Of a stretch of 43,151 nucleotides of DNA, positions 31,525-40,777 are shown in pieces. The position numbers and the translations under genes are program-made. Within the stretch, counting starts at the first letter, position 1; each line of letters opens with the position of its first letter. Below the pieces are notes generated by a model. The model was not told the DNA's origin, did no database searches, and worked only from the letters and a program-made list of their open reading frames with translations. Origin of the DNA: Euryarchaeota archaeon UBA105 (GTDB lineage Archaea; Thermoplasmatota; Poseidoniia; Poseidoniales; Thalassarchaeaceae). Location: positions 1 to 43,151 of the forward strand of contig DALV01000102.1 of NCBI GenBank assembly GCA_002496905.1, given 5' to 3'.

Positions 31525-33441
31525 TCATTTCAATCTAAGAGTTTCAAGGTTGGCAGGAGCATAGGTTTGTACTCTAAATTCATCTCTAAGACCTTGACGG
31601 AATGCATTACAAGTTTTTGCGTCCCCATGATGGCAAATTATCTTCCTAGGAGTAGGATTCAATGCTTTCACGTAATCCATTAATTGTCGCCTGTCAGAGT
31701 GCCCACTGAATCCATCAATTGTCACAACATTACAGGCAATAGGGACCATGTGTGTTTGTCCCTTATCCATTAGAGGAACCTCGGCATGCCCTTGTTGTAG
31801 TCTGCGTCCTAGAGTACCAGAGGCTTGATATCCAACAAAACATAGTGTGTTATTTGTTTCAGGAGCCCAGTGTTTCAAGTATTCAATTATGGGCCCTCCG
31901 GTCATCATTCCTGAAGTTGCCAAGACGATACATGGAGAAGGATCGTAAAGCAATGATTCTCTTTGTTCTCTACTATCTACCTGCTTGAACCAACTTGAAT
32001 TGAATGGGTTTTCTTCCCCTCCTTTCAATACCTTACTACGCAAATCACGATTAAGGAAATCGGGATGGCTAGCGTGAATTGCGGTTGCCTCTGAAATCAT
32101 TCCATCTAACCAAACAGTTACCGGTTTAACCTCGCCGGATTTGAACAATTGATCTATTGCAATCATCACCTCTTGCGAACGCCCTACTGCGAATACAGGA
32201 CAGAAGATTTTACCTCCCCTCGAGAGAGCTAATTTTACCAAATCTTGCAATTCCTGTGTAGCATCTGCTCGATTAGGTTGGAAATCTTGCGCGCCGCCGT
32301 ATGTTGATTCGATAACTAAGGTCTCGACTTTTTGGAATCTTACCGTTGCAGCATCAAATAACCAAGATCTTTCGTATTTGATGTCGCCTGAAAAGAGTAA
32401 TCTATGTTCAGATTTTCCTTCTCCAATCTGCATGTAAACACTAGATGAACCAAGGATATGACCTGCGTTTTCGAGTGTGATTTTAACGTCAGGAGCAATA
32501 TCTGTCTTATCACCCCAGCGAATGTCTACGACGTGTTTGATACATTCTTGAATATCCGCCTTTGAATAAGGTGGATCAGCGCCTTCTGCTTGTGAGACTT
32601 TGATGTAATCCATTTGCAATAATGTCATCAAATCCCTGGTTGGAGGTGTGCAATATACCGGCCCTCTGTATCCATACCGGAATAGAACAGGAAGCATGGC
32701 TATGTGGTCAACGTGAGCGTGGGTAAGTACGATTGCATCGAGATTATCCAAAGGAAGTAATTCTGGTGCATTGAAGAATGGCTGAACTTCATTACGATTC
32801 ATCGTTGGCTTAGCCCCACAATCAACGAGGACTCGCGATTCATTTGTTGTAACCAAATGCATAGCTCGGCCAACTTCTCGATACGAACCTAAAGCGGTCA
32901 GTCTAACCCACGGTTCACCAGCTCTTTTTGGGCGATAAATTCGAGTGCCAAATTTTCTCAATAGAGATTTCCTTTCATCGGCTAATTCTTTTCGATATCT
33001 TCGGATATCATGTTGAGTTCGGCTCTCAAAGGCCGGAGCGCGTTCAACCGATATTAACCAGCCAATTTCATCTCTGAGATTTTTGATATTGATACCTTTA
33101 GGGCCGACTGCAGAAGCAGGATCGTCACATTCCAGGGTGACTTCGGATAATGCAGGATCGAGCCAAACATTCCTAACCTCAGCCTCAGGTGGAATAATCT
33201 CGTTGACCTTTTGTCGAACCGTACCCTCATCTGCGAGAATATCGGGGTGCGGCCTTACGATAACCCGACGCTTGACATTTTTCGCGATTTTGACAGTTAA
33301 TGATTGACCAGCGCCCCCAAAGGCTTCTGGCTGCTTTGTAATAATTGCAATCGAACCTGCCTCTACATCGACCTCATAGTCGATGTTTTCAGGCACTAAC
33401 TTGGATACCCTTTGCTTTACTTCTGTTAATGTTAATCTCAT
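31525..33441 (-). CDS. fttA: aCPSF1 / FttA, KH-domain beta-CASP ribonuclease and transcription termination factor
   Basis: The 638-residue protein has the archaeal aCPSF1 layout: two N-terminal KH domains (about 1-140, with VGPKGINIKNL in the second), then a metallo-beta-lactamase domain with LTHAHVDHIAMLP (HxHxDH at 241-246). A beta-CASP insertion and the late motifs SGMMTGGPIIEYL, GFSGHSDRRQL and ICHHGD follow. It cleaves nascent RNA after U-rich sequences and drives archaeal transcription termination. The ATG at 33441 has the ribosome-binding site GAGGTG at 33448-33453, part of which lies in a hairpin. It is located after psmB on the same strand, 82 nt away. Confidence 0.96.
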   Translation of the reverse strand: MRLTLTEVKQRVSKLVPENIDYEVDVEAGSIAIITKQPEAFGGAGQSLTVKIAKNVKRRVIVRPHPDILADEGTVRQKVNEIIPPEAEVRNVWLDPALSEVTLECDDPASAVGPKGINIKNLRDEIGWLISVERAPAFESRTQHDIRRYRKELADERKSLLRKFGTRIYRPKRAGEPWVRLTALGSYREVGRAMHLVTTNESRVLVDCGAKPTMNRNEVQPFFNAPELLPLDNLDAIVLTHAHVDHIAMLPVLFRYGYRGPVYCTPPTRDLMTLLQMDYIKVSQAEGADPPYSKADIQECIKHVVDIRWGDKTDIAPDVKITLENAGHILGSSSVYMQIGEGKSEHRLLFSGDIKYERSWLFDAATVRFQKVETLVIESTYGGAQDFQPNRADATQELQDLVKLALSRGGKIFCPVFAVGRSQEVMIAIDQLFKSGEVKPVTVWLDGMISEATAIHASHPDFLNRDLRSKVLKGGEENPFNSSWFKQVDSREQRESLLYDPSPCIVLATSGMMTGGPIIEYLKHWAPETNNTLCFVGYQASGTLGRRLQQGHAEVPLMDKGQTHMVPIACNVVTIDGFSGHSDRRQLMDYVKALNPTPRKIICHHGDAKTCNAFRQGLRDEFRVQTYAPANLETLRLK

Positions 33442-33449
33442 TATTCACA

Positions 33450-33461
33450 CCTCATTTGAGG
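33450..33461 (-). promoter_or_regulatory. Hairpin overlapping the fttA ribosome-binding site
   Basis: CCTCA and TGAGG pair around a two-base spacer. On the minus strand the 3' arm, TGAGG, includes the GAGG of the GAGGTG ribosome-binding site of fttA (33448-33453), and would have to open for translation. It is short, so strength is modest; a role in translational control is inferred. Confidence 0.45.
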
Positions 33462-33477
33462 AACTCCACCTTCTACC

Positions 33478-33497
33478 AAAAACCTCGAAATGAGGTT
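33478..33497 (-). terminator. Hairpin plus T5, probable psmB terminator or fttA leader element
   Basis: On the minus strand AACCTC pairs with GAGGTT around a five-base loop, and the stem runs into TTTTT. It lies 27 nt after the psmB stop. This looks like an intrinsic-type terminator, and being in front of fttA it could also let FttA control its own transcript. Confidence 0.55.
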
Positions 33498-33523
33498 GTA
33501 AGGCTAAATGCCGTGGAGATTAT

Positions 33524-34150
33524 CTACAATTTAGAAAGTAGGTCTGCGACCTCTTTCTCTGTTAGCTGTTGGTAGCCTGCATCTTTTGTAATTACTGCAA
33601 GATCCATTCCATTTCCGCTTGCTGCATCTCTTTGTGCCGAAGCTAAGAGGGCCTTTGCGGCTACCTTTAGGGCTTGATTTCGACTCATACCATCCTTGTA
33701 CTGGTCTTCTAGGACACCGTACATGAAGGGGCTTCCTGAACCAGTGGCACAGTAAACGTCTGGAATTGAACCACCTGCTGAGTCTATCGAATATACACTC
33801 GGCCCGTCTTCATCGGTTCCAACAATCAAAAGTTGAACATAGTGCGGCCTACCAACTAGTATATTTGCGGTTAATGTAGCAGCACCTCGGACAGTCATAG
33901 AAGCGTTACGCTTCAGTTCGTATAGCCTCAATTCTGCCGCAAGGGTTCGTGATAGTGATTGAGCATGACCTACAAGACCTGCAGTGGTGAGGGCAACGTT
34001 GTTTGAAATTTTGAACAACTTCTTGACGCTCTTGTTTGCAATAAAGTGCCCCATAGTAGCTCTATGGTCAGCTCCGACCACAACACCCCCATCGAATGTT
34101 ATGCCAACAGTACTAGTTCCGGTCTTGACGGCGTCTGCTTCTGCGTTCAT
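33524..34150 (-). CDS. psmB: Proteasome beta subunit
   Basis: The 208-residue precursor has a short propeptide; cleavage after Gly11 in KTGTSTVGI exposes Thr12, the N-terminal nucleophile of the 20S core. GGVVVGADHRATMG supplies the conserved Asp, and FKISNNVALTTAGLVGHAQ (with the active-site Lys) and YCATGSGSPFMYGVLE follow as in all beta subunits. It forms the inner rings of the proteasome together with alpha subunits, whose gene is not in the window. ATG 34150 is clear. A 205-bp spacer separates it from divergent sepF; it shows no gene, only short AT-rich patches. Confidence 0.97.
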   Translation of the reverse strand: MNAEADAVKTGTSTVGITFDGGVVVGADHRATMGHFIANKSVKKLFKISNNVALTTAGLVGHAQSLSRTLAAELRLYELKRNASMTVRGAATLTANILVGRPHYVQLLIVGTDEDGPSVYSIDSAGGSIPDVYCATGSGSPFMYGVLEDQYKDGMSRNQALKVAAKALLASAQRDAASGNGMDLAVITKDAGYQQLTEKEVADLLSKL

Positions 34151-34355
34151 CTGATTTCACCGCACGGAGAGTTCCCTGCGGATTGCACTCAAATCCGGCC
34201 CCTTATCAATACGACGGGGTATTAATGAGAGAAAACACCCAAACTTGTGAAATGGCTTCTAGCCAAAATGTCTCTTCGCAAAAGGGTGATTAATCCAGCA
34301 TTTACATCCAACATCCACCGTATTCCTCAAAGAGCCTACCACCCCGGAATGAATT

Positions 34356-34763
34356 ATGGCGAAGCCTACTAGGTCCGAACCCAAATGGATTGAGATGCCT
34401 AGTTTACCTTCTCGGCCTCGGGATTTTTCATTAGACCCAGGTCAAGATTACCATGACTTGGGTGAGCTATACGCAGATGCGCCAGTGGCTAGAGGAATCG
34501 GCGATGTTATTGTTCACAGGGCAATTTTAGACGATATAACAGGAATTCCTAAACTACTAGATTGGTTATCCGAGGGTGACATTGTAATTCTAGAAATGTC
34601 GCGCTTAATCACAGTTGAAACCGAATTAAGAATTGCAGTAGATCGAATCCAATCTTTTGTTGAAAGCGACTTGTCCGGAGAAGTCATTAGATTAGGTACC
34701 TCAAGATTGTTACTATTGCCATCGACTTTTGGTATTTCCGAAGAGCAAAATACTGCTTACTGA
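34356..34763 (+). CDS. sepF: SepF-family cell division protein
   Basis: The 135-residue protein has a variable N-terminus and a C-terminal SepF domain: DVIVHRAILDDITGIPKLLDWLSEGDIVILEMSRLI, then LRIAVDRIQSFVESDLSGEVIRLGTSRLLLLP. In archaea SepF links FtsZ to the membrane. The N-terminal MAKPTRSEPKWIEM segment may be the amphipathic membrane anchor, though it is not strongly amphipathic. The ZPR1 gene follows with 9 nt between stop and proposed start. FtsZ is not in the window. Confidence 0.85.
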   Translation: MAKPTRSEPKWIEMPSLPSRPRDFSLDPGQDYHDLGELYADAPVARGIGDVIVHRAILDDITGIPKLLDWLSEGDIVILEMSRLITVETELRIAVDRIQSFVESDLSGEVIRLGTSRLLLLPSTFGISEEQNTAY

Positions 34764-34772
34764 GGTGTGAAT

Positions 34773-35378
34773 TTGGAAAGCTCTCTTGATTATCCTTGTC
34801 CGATTTGTAATTCAGAGAATGGATTAATTCTCAATGTTCACACATCAGAAATACCATACTTTGGCGAACACACAGAAATGACAATAATTTGCAACGAGTG
34901 TGGTTGGAGGAACACCGATTTTATACCATCGGAAGGAAAGAAACCAAGCTTCTGGTCACTGGTTATCGATAATTCAGAGTTAATGACTACCAGAGTGGTT
35001 AGATCTTCATCTTGCACAGTGAGAATTGTCGAATTGGGCTTGGAAGTAGAACCCGGTGATAATGCGACAGGCTATATTTCCAACGTAGAGGGAGTGCTAA
35101 ATCGGTTTTCCGATGCGATCGCAATGATACAACGCAGTGCAATACGAGATGGCGAAGAAGGAAAGGAAAAAGTTGAATCCTGTCAAGAATTAATTGATAG
35201 AATATCTAAAATCAAGAATGGCGAAGAGCCCGTTGAACTATTGTTACTAGACCCAAATGGCCATTCTCAAATCTTACATGAGTCGGCTACATCAACAGAT
35301 TTGTCCGAGGAGGAAATCGCAGCCTTAGCCACAGGCCCTCAGATACCCATTTTCAATTCAAGCGACTTTGAAGAATAG
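34773..35378 (+). CDS. ZPR1-type zinc-finger protein
   Basis: The 201-residue protein contains one ZPR1 zinc finger: CPICNSENGLILNVHTSEIPYFGEH followed by CNECGWRNTDFIPSEG, giving CxxC...CxxC. The beta-domain downstream (VVRSSSCTVRIVELGLEVEPG and GYISNVEGVLNRF) is also characteristic. Eukaryotic ZPR1 is a chaperone-like partner of eEF1A; archaea carry a single-module version of uncertain role. TTG 34773 is preferred because GAGGTG (34762-34767) sits five bases upstream; GTG 34767 would overlap that site. It is transcribed with sepF. Confidence 0.85.
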   Translation: MESSLDYPCPICNSENGLILNVHTSEIPYFGEHTEMTIICNECGWRNTDFIPSEGKKPSFWSLVIDNSELMTTRVVRSSSCTVRIVELGLEVEPGDNATGYISNVEGVLNRFSDAIAMIQRSAIRDGEEGKEKVESCQELIDRISKIKNGEEPVELLLLDPNGHSQILHESATSTDLSEEEIAALATGPQIPIFNSSDFEE

Positions 35379-35382
35379 TTAC

Positions 35383-36771
35383 TTATTTTGCGTCCGGCGC
35401 TAGGAATTCCTCAAGGCGTCCTTCCCACATATCTCTCTTATCGGCTAATTCAGAAAGCCATTCGCTTGCTCTATCGATACAAATCTGCTTCATTTCCCCA
35501 GCCAATAGTTTTCCAGATTCGTATTCTCTGGCAATCTTTGTTAACTCTGAGTCGTCCTCTTCAAAGAAGAATTGTAAATACTGGAATGCAACATCCTTGG
35601 AACAATCGCCACCGAGTCTTCGATGTTCCTCTACAGTTGGTTGACCCCCACTAAATGCCCGCTTTACCTTCTTGCTCATTTCCTCCTGAGTATCGTCCAT
35701 GAAAATTGTAGTTTGTGGCTTAGAGGATGACATCTTTTCTCCAGTCAGCCCTATTGCAAACCTATGGTAGGTAGAACTTGGAGGCATTAGCCCCATTCCA
35801 CCCAAGTCTCGTTCGAGTCGGAGGATACACATTCGGACTTGAGCAATATCGGAGGTATTTGCCCCAGGAATGTCTAATGTTCCATGTTTTGGAATTGAAA
35901 TTAAATCAGAGTAACCCATTGGAGCTAATGATACCTTTAGTCTATCAAAAATTGACTCCCTTACTTGTCTATCTACCCTGCCATTTGGCGATACGCCAAA
36001 GGCTTCTGAGTTACTATCCTGAACTGATAGAGAAACCGTCAATCCTCCGGCTTTTCTAGTTTTTACGTTAAACCAATGGGTTTTTCCTGCAATTCCACGA
36101 GTGAGTCGCAAATGAGGATCTTGGTCAACACCAACTGGAACCACGATAGGTCGCAATCCTCCAAATTCTTCCAATTGCGGATGAATAATATCTCCAACCT
36201 GGACCAAAGGTGCTTGCACATGTGCTAGATTAGTGTCACCTTTGAAGCCATAAATCGCTTCAAATTCAGAAAGATTTGTTCTGCGCCCCAGAGAAAAAGC
36301 AAGTCTCTGAACTTCGGGGCGGCCGCTCTGAAAGTATACATTGGTAGATTTTGGATCAAGACCGAGTGCAGCGTAATTGTGGACATATTCCTTTAGAGCG
36401 GTTTTCCTTCCCTCTTCAAGGCTGGTTCCTCTAGTAGCTAAGGCTTCAAGGTCGGCTACTGTCACAGTGATGTCAGCACCTTGTTCCTGAAACCATCTAA
36501 CTTGCTCGATAACCATTGAATGACCTAAGTGCATCCTGCCGCTGGGCATGAGACCTGTCAATACACCAAACGGGTCAGAGCGCTCCATGCACCCAGTGAC
36601 AACATCGAGGTCTCTATGAGCGAAAATAATCCCCCTACGATGTAACATACTTGGATTAGGAACTTGAGTTAAATCAAGACTCTGTAGGCCGAATTGGTCA
36701 CGTATCCGAGCATAATCTGTAGATTGCTCCGAGGACCAAGGATCGATGCGACCGGCGTTTCCCACGCCCAT
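35383..36771 (-). CDS. trpS: Tryptophanyl-tRNA synthetase (archaeal/eukaryotic type)
   Basis: The 462-residue class I enzyme charges tRNA-Trp. The ATP-binding HIGH variant is PSGRMHLGHSM and the KMSKS motif is KMSSSKP. VADLEAL, AIYGFKGDTNLAHVQAPLVQVGDI and VVPVGVDQDPHLRLTR lie between them in the usual order. The N-terminal extension IDPWSSEQSTDYARIRDQFGLQ is the archaeal/eukaryotic lead-in. ATG 36771 is used; a GTG at 36783 directly abuts the GAGGA sequence and is less likely. The stop lies 4 nt from that of convergent zpr1. Confidence 0.95.
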   Translation of the reverse strand: MGVGNAGRIDPWSSEQSTDYARIRDQFGLQSLDLTQVPNPSMLHRRGIIFAHRDLDVVTGCMERSDPFGVLTGLMPSGRMHLGHSMVIEQVRWFQEQGADITVTVADLEALATRGTSLEEGRKTALKEYVHNYAALGLDPKSTNVYFQSGRPEVQRLAFSLGRRTNLSEFEAIYGFKGDTNLAHVQAPLVQVGDIIHPQLEEFGGLRPIVVPVGVDQDPHLRLTRGIAGKTHWFNVKTRKAGGLTVSLSVQDSNSEAFGVSPNGRVDRQVRESIFDRLKVSLAPMGYSDLISIPKHGTLDIPGANTSDIAQVRMCILRLERDLGGMGLMPPSSTYHRFAIGLTGEKMSSSKPQTTIFMDDTQEEMSKKVKRAFSGGQPTVEEHRRLGGDCSKDVAFQYLQFFFEEDDSELTKIAREYESGKLLAGEMKQICIDRASEWLSELADKRDMWEGRLEEFLAPDAK

Positions 36772-36864
36772 ACGAGAATACACTCCTCAATCAACTAATC
36801 GCCCCAATAATGGGACAAACACTCAACTGCAATCAGTCAAGAACTAAACCGGCTTGGGGTAATT

Positions 36865-37920
36865 ATGGCCGTCGTGCATTGTTTGGGAACAGGATTGGTC
36901 GGTGCGTGGGTTGCAAAACGTCTAGCAACACTGGGGCATGAGGTTCACGCCTATGATCTTCAGCCGCATCGAGTCATGGGGATTGATGGAATTACGGTGC
37001 ATACAGGAGACGTATTAGACAATTTGATGTCAATGAGCAGAAATGGCCAAGTTGACATAGTTCTGAATATGCTACCCGGCGATATAGGACATATTGCAAC
37101 CACCAATCTCGCAGAAAGTAGATATCGCGTGGTAGATTTAAGTTTCAGCAAACATACACCAGATAGGGATAATCAAAAGGCTCAAGATTACGGTGCTAGG
37201 ATTCTTTGGGATGTAGGTATAGCACCTGGTTTATCGAATATGTTGCTAGCCTACGCAGATAGAAAAATCGGACCTTTGGAGAAAGCTGAAATTTGGGTAG
37301 GAGGGAATCCCACCGGACCGTATGGAGAATGGAAGTATATGGCTCCATTTTCACCTATTGATGTAATTGCAGAATATACTCGGCCAGCGAGGGTAATTCG
37401 TCAGGGAGAAGAGGTTACTCTTCCTGCGTTAACTCAACGCCATATGGTAGATACGGGAGAACATGGTGAAATGGAAGCTTTTCTTACAGATGGATTACGT
37501 TCTGTGCTGAAATCAATTCCAGCAGTAGAAATGTCCGAATTTACCGTTCGATGGCCCGGCCATATCCAGAAATTTATCGAAGAAAAAGAATCAGGACGAT
37601 TAGATGAAGAAAATTTAATTTTTGAATGGAGTTATGATCATAAAATTCCTGAATTTACCTGGATGAAGGTTAGAGCCGAGTCAAGTAGTGGAGAAGTTTT
37701 GGAATGGGAGGTTGAGGACCATGGAGGAGATGATGGTCATTCCATGGCCCGAGCAACTGGAATGGTAACAGCATGTTGTGTAGAAGCTTGGATGCAAGAC
37801 CCGGATATGTTACCAGTAGGAGTACATGCACCAGAATCATTAGCTAACGATATAATTTCCAATATTATCAAGACTATGAAATTGAATAATATACGTATAG
37901 ATGGCCCGGATATTGCTTAG
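36865..37920 (+). CDS. Saccharopine dehydrogenase-like / lysine dehydrogenase-like oxidoreductase
   Basis: The 351-residue protein has an N-terminal Rossmann fold: VVHCLGTGLVGAWVAKRLATLGHEVHAYDL, then DIVLNMLPGDIGHIATTNL and YRVVDLSFSKHTP. The LWDVGIAPGLSNMLLAY segment and the middle catalytic domain with VGGNPTGPYGEWKY are typical of the saccharopine dehydrogenase-like family, which includes LysDH and carboxynorspermidine synthase. Substrate cannot be fixed from sequence; lysine or a related amino acid is the best guess. It is divergent from trpS across an 81-bp spacer with a modest leader GGGGTAATT. Confidence 0.82.
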   Translation: MAVVHCLGTGLVGAWVAKRLATLGHEVHAYDLQPHRVMGIDGITVHTGDVLDNLMSMSRNGQVDIVLNMLPGDIGHIATTNLAESRYRVVDLSFSKHTPDRDNQKAQDYGARILWDVGIAPGLSNMLLAYADRKIGPLEKAEIWVGGNPTGPYGEWKYMAPFSPIDVIAEYTRPARVIRQGEEVTLPALTQRHMVDTGEHGEMEAFLTDGLRSVLKSIPAVEMSEFTVRWPGHIQKFIEEKESGRLDEENLIFEWSYDHKIPEFTWMKVRAESSSGEVLEWEVEDHGGDDGHSMARATGMVTACCVEAWMQDPDMLPVGVHAPESLANDIISNIIKTMKLNNIRIDGPDIA

Positions 37921-37935
37921 TTAATTCGACAATTG

Positions 37936-39036
37936 TCAATTATGAAGGTCCCTTGAAATTACAAATCTTACAGCGATTGGAGTAGCGATTAATATCCCGA
38001 TAGCCAAAACAGGTAGCCTCCAATCCATTTCCAATGCTGCAGGCCTCTCTATTAACCATGTAAAGCGAAGTGGTGAATTATGAAAATCAGAGGTCCAATC
38101 GTGCAGGTTTGTGACGTGGTGGCCGACTATACTTACAGAATGGTGTAATCCATTGAAAGTAATTTGCGGAGTGTGCGAAACTGAAACTTCTTCGGATTCA
38201 AAGAAGAATTCGACAACGACTCCTGGTTCTGCTGTAACATATGCTCCTCCGTCAACTGGCCGTATACCGGTTATCAGATGCTTTTGAGACGCTGGGATAA
38301 CTAACGCCTCTTTGCCATCAAATTGAATACTTGTGGGAGGTTCTGACCATTCGAATAAGGCCGTCCCTGGGACTGCCCAAAAAGAATCGGATAATGTGGG
38401 GATTCTGTATGTCTTTACCTGTGGATCTGAAGTCAAAATTGTGTCATATGACTCTCCAGATACTTTGTGACCATGCCACTCACCCCAAGTAGTAAACCAA
38501 ACCTCTTGAGATTTGAGCAAGGAAATTGCATCTTTATCCTCCCTGATATTCATATCGTGCCATCTAGCAATCCAATAGATACTGACTAGGCTGTCTCGTT
38601 CAGCATTTTCCAGAGCCGACAAATTGGCTTGTCCTTTTTCAAGGCTGGTTAATCGTTCTACAACATTTAATCCATTATCGTCGCCTTCAATCCTATCTCC
38701 AATAATTGAAAATCCAGCATCAGATATTAAACGAGCAATATCTTCTGTCACGGGACCATTTGGATGACCGAAGGAAATCGTTTGAGAGCCCCAACGTGAT
38801 GCATCAGTGAGTCGATTTACGTAATCTCTACACTCTTCAATTACCCATGGCTCCTCTCTAACGTCTATCCCTTCAAAGCCATGGCAGCCAAATTCATCCC
38901 CGAGTTCAAGCCTTTCTGGCCCGATGATATTTCTGAGCCAATTATCATCTTCCCATTCAGCAACAACTGCGGGCGCAGTCATTGGTAGCAAAATTATGCA
39001 ACACATAACTAGACAGAGTACTCTAGGTATGCTCAC
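37936..39036 (-). CDS. Exported, C-terminally anchored protein of unknown function
   Basis: I do not recognise this 366-residue protein. It has a signal peptide (VLCLVMCCIILLPMTAPAVVA), a large outer domain and a C-terminal transmembrane helix (LPVLAIGILIATPIAVRFVI) with a short basic end. Three cysteines or so sit in the outer domain, including GCHGFEG and EECRDYV. FGHPNGPVTEDIARLISDAGFSIIGDR has a weak look of polysaccharide-deacetylase or polysaccharide-processing folds, which I do not rely on. GTG 39036 is the start. It converges on the dehydrogenase gene with 15 nt between. Confidence 0.72.
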   Translation of the reverse strand: MSIPRVLCLVMCCIILLPMTAPAVVAEWEDDNWLRNIIGPERLELGDEFGCHGFEGIDVREEPWVIEECRDYVNRLTDASRWGSQTISFGHPNGPVTEDIARLISDAGFSIIGDRIEGDDNGLNVVERLTSLEKGQANLSALENAERDSLVSIYWIARWHDMNIREDKDAISLLKSQEVWFTTWGEWHGHKVSGESYDTILTSDPQVKTYRIPTLSDSFWAVPGTALFEWSEPPTSIQFDGKEALVIPASQKHLITGIRPVDGGAYVTAEPGVVVEFFFESEEVSVSHTPQITFNGLHHSVSIVGHHVTNLHDWTSDFHNSPLRFTWLIERPAALEMDWRLPVLAIGILIATPIAVRFVISRDLHN

Positions 39037-39116
39037 AAGAATAGGGGGTAGTATGTATCAGAAGAAGTCATCGCACCTACGCAAAGCAATAATGCAGAGG
39101 ATTAGTCGGAGGAACG

Positions 39117-39893
39117 ATGGCCGGCTTGTCCGCTGATTCTTTAGAAACGGTGGCGAGATTGACCGGGCTTGAGGGGTCGGGTAAAAATCATTCAACCCCA
39201 ATGTTTTACAAAGGTTTGATTGAATTATCCCCATCATTAGTTAGAACGATAACTAATGTAAGTTACAATGGAGTAAATAGAATTCCAAAAAATGGACCCG
39301 CCATACTGGTTGGTAACCACACATCGCACATCGACCCAATTGTCAAAATAATGGGGGCGAAAAGGCCTGTACATTATCTCGCAAAAGCAGAACATTTTGA
39401 AGACAAAAAATTCCAGAAATTGATGACTTCTACAGGACAAATTGAAACCTTTCGAGAATCAGGGGGCGTAGAAGCATTAGCAAGTGCTGTAGACGTTCTT
39501 TCAGGAGGGAATGTTATGGGTATATTCCCCGAGGGAACTCGCTCTAGATCAGATAAACCACCTTACCTTTCAAGGGGTAAGACTGGTGTTGCTCGATTAG
39601 CCGCTAGGTTTCCAGAAGTGCCAGTTGTACCAATGGCAATTATTGGTGCAAGAAAATTCATGGCACCGGGTTCTGCGGTGGTTAATCCATTGGCGAAAGT
39701 GCAAGTCAATGTCGATAACCCAATCACCTTTGGAGACTGGTTAGGCGATGAATCCGGAGGGAATATGTCCGATGAAGACATTTCCAACATTGCTGATTTA
39801 GACGAGCATGGCCAGAGGTCGATAATGAAATCACATTACAGAAGATTCACAGATCAATTAATCGAAAATTTAAGAGTATTGGGAGCGCCATAA
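39117..39893 (+). CDS. PlsC-family 1-acyl-glycerol-3-phosphate acyltransferase
   Basis: The 258-residue protein carries the acyltransferase motifs in order: VGNHTSHIDP (block I, NHxxxxD), IETFRESGG, GIFPEGTRSRSD (block III, FPEGTRS) and VVPMAIIG (block IV). The family transfers acyl groups to lysophosphatidic acid in membrane lipid synthesis. In an archaeon with ether lipids such an enzyme is unexpected but has been noted in planktonic marine archaea; it might acylate another substrate. ATG 39117 follows GGAGGAACG, a good ribosome-binding site. It is divergent from the preceding gene. Confidence 0.88.
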   Translation: MAGLSADSLETVARLTGLEGSGKNHSTPMFYKGLIELSPSLVRTITNVSYNGVNRIPKNGPAILVGNHTSHIDPIVKIMGAKRPVHYLAKAEHFEDKKFQKLMTSTGQIETFRESGGVEALASAVDVLSGGNVMGIFPEGTRSRSDKPPYLSRGKTGVARLAARFPEVPVVPMAIIGARKFMAPGSAVVNPLAKVQVNVDNPITFGDWLGDESGGNMSDEDISNIADLDEHGQRSIMKSHYRRFTDQLIENLRVLGAP

Positions 39894-39973
39894 TCAAAAT
39901 TTCTTATGCGAAAATTTGAGTCAAGATATCCGCATCCTTCATGGACTTCGGAGGTTCTGTAGGTTTAGTTGAC

Positions 39974-40768
39974 ATGGAGCAATACCTAGCATTCCTCGAA
40001 CGGATCCTTGACGAAGGGATTGAAAAATCAGATCGTACTGGCACTGGAACAATTTCACTTTTCGGCCACCAAATGCGATTTGACTTATCCGAATCTTTTC
40101 CAGCCGTGACCACAAAAAAACTCCATTGGCCTAGTATAATCCATGAATTATTGTGGTTTTTATCTGGAGATACAAACGTTTCCTATCTACAGGAAAATAA
40201 CGTTCGAATATGGAACGAATGGGCTGACGAAGAAGGTGATCTTGGACCTGTTTATGGCAAACAATGGAGAAAATGGGAAACTAATGATGGCAGGATCGTA
40301 GACCAAATTGAAAACGCCATTGAAATGATAAAACAGAATCCAAATTCAAGAAGAATTATTGTTTCAGCTTGGAATGTTGGAGAATTGGAAGATATGGCAT
40401 TAATGCCTTGCCACGCTTTTTTCCAATTCTATGTCAACGAAGGAAAATTGTCCTGCCAATTATACCAAAGAAGCGCTGATGCTTTTCTCGGTGTCCCATT
40501 CAATATTTCTTCATACAGTCTACTAACCTGTATGATGGCTCAAGTATGCGGATTGCAACCCGGGGAATTTGTCTGGACTGGTGGAGATTGTCATTTGTAT
40601 TTGAACCACTTAGAACAAGCCAAGGAACAAATTTCTAGGACACCACTTCCAATGCCTAAACTCAAGTTAGATGAGACCATCTCAGAAATAGATGGATTTA
40701 CTGCAGAGAGTGTTGAGATTCTCAATTATGAGCATCACCCACATATTTCGGCGCCAATTTCTGTTTGA
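39974..40768 (+). CDS. thyA: Thymidylate synthase
   Basis: The 264-residue enzyme methylates dUMP to dTMP using methylene-tetrahydrofolate. It starts MEQYLAFLERILDEG and has RTGTGTISLFGHQMRF, DLGPVYGKQWRKW, the catalytic cysteine in LMPCHAFFQFYV, QRSADAFLGVPFNISSYS and the late GDCHLYLNHL. This length equals the classic bacterial ThyA, which supports ATG 39974 over ATG 39941. It is followed by folA, and the pair regenerates folate after each reaction. Confidence 0.96.
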   Translation: MEQYLAFLERILDEGIEKSDRTGTGTISLFGHQMRFDLSESFPAVTTKKLHWPSIIHELLWFLSGDTNVSYLQENNVRIWNEWADEEGDLGPVYGKQWRKWETNDGRIVDQIENAIEMIKQNPNSRRIIVSAWNVGELEDMALMPCHAFFQFYVNEGKLSCQLYQRSADAFLGVPFNISSYSLLTCMMAQVCGLQPGEFVWTGGDCHLYLNHLEQAKEQISRTPLPMPKLKLDETISEIDGFTAESVEILNYEHHPHISAPISV

Positions 40769-40777
40769 GGTAATAAT

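Noticed and set aside
37936..39036. Polysaccharide deacetylase assignment for the secreted protein
   Set aside because: Only a weak pattern resemblance (FGHPNGP and an SDAGF segment); the metal-binding triad of that family is not complete.
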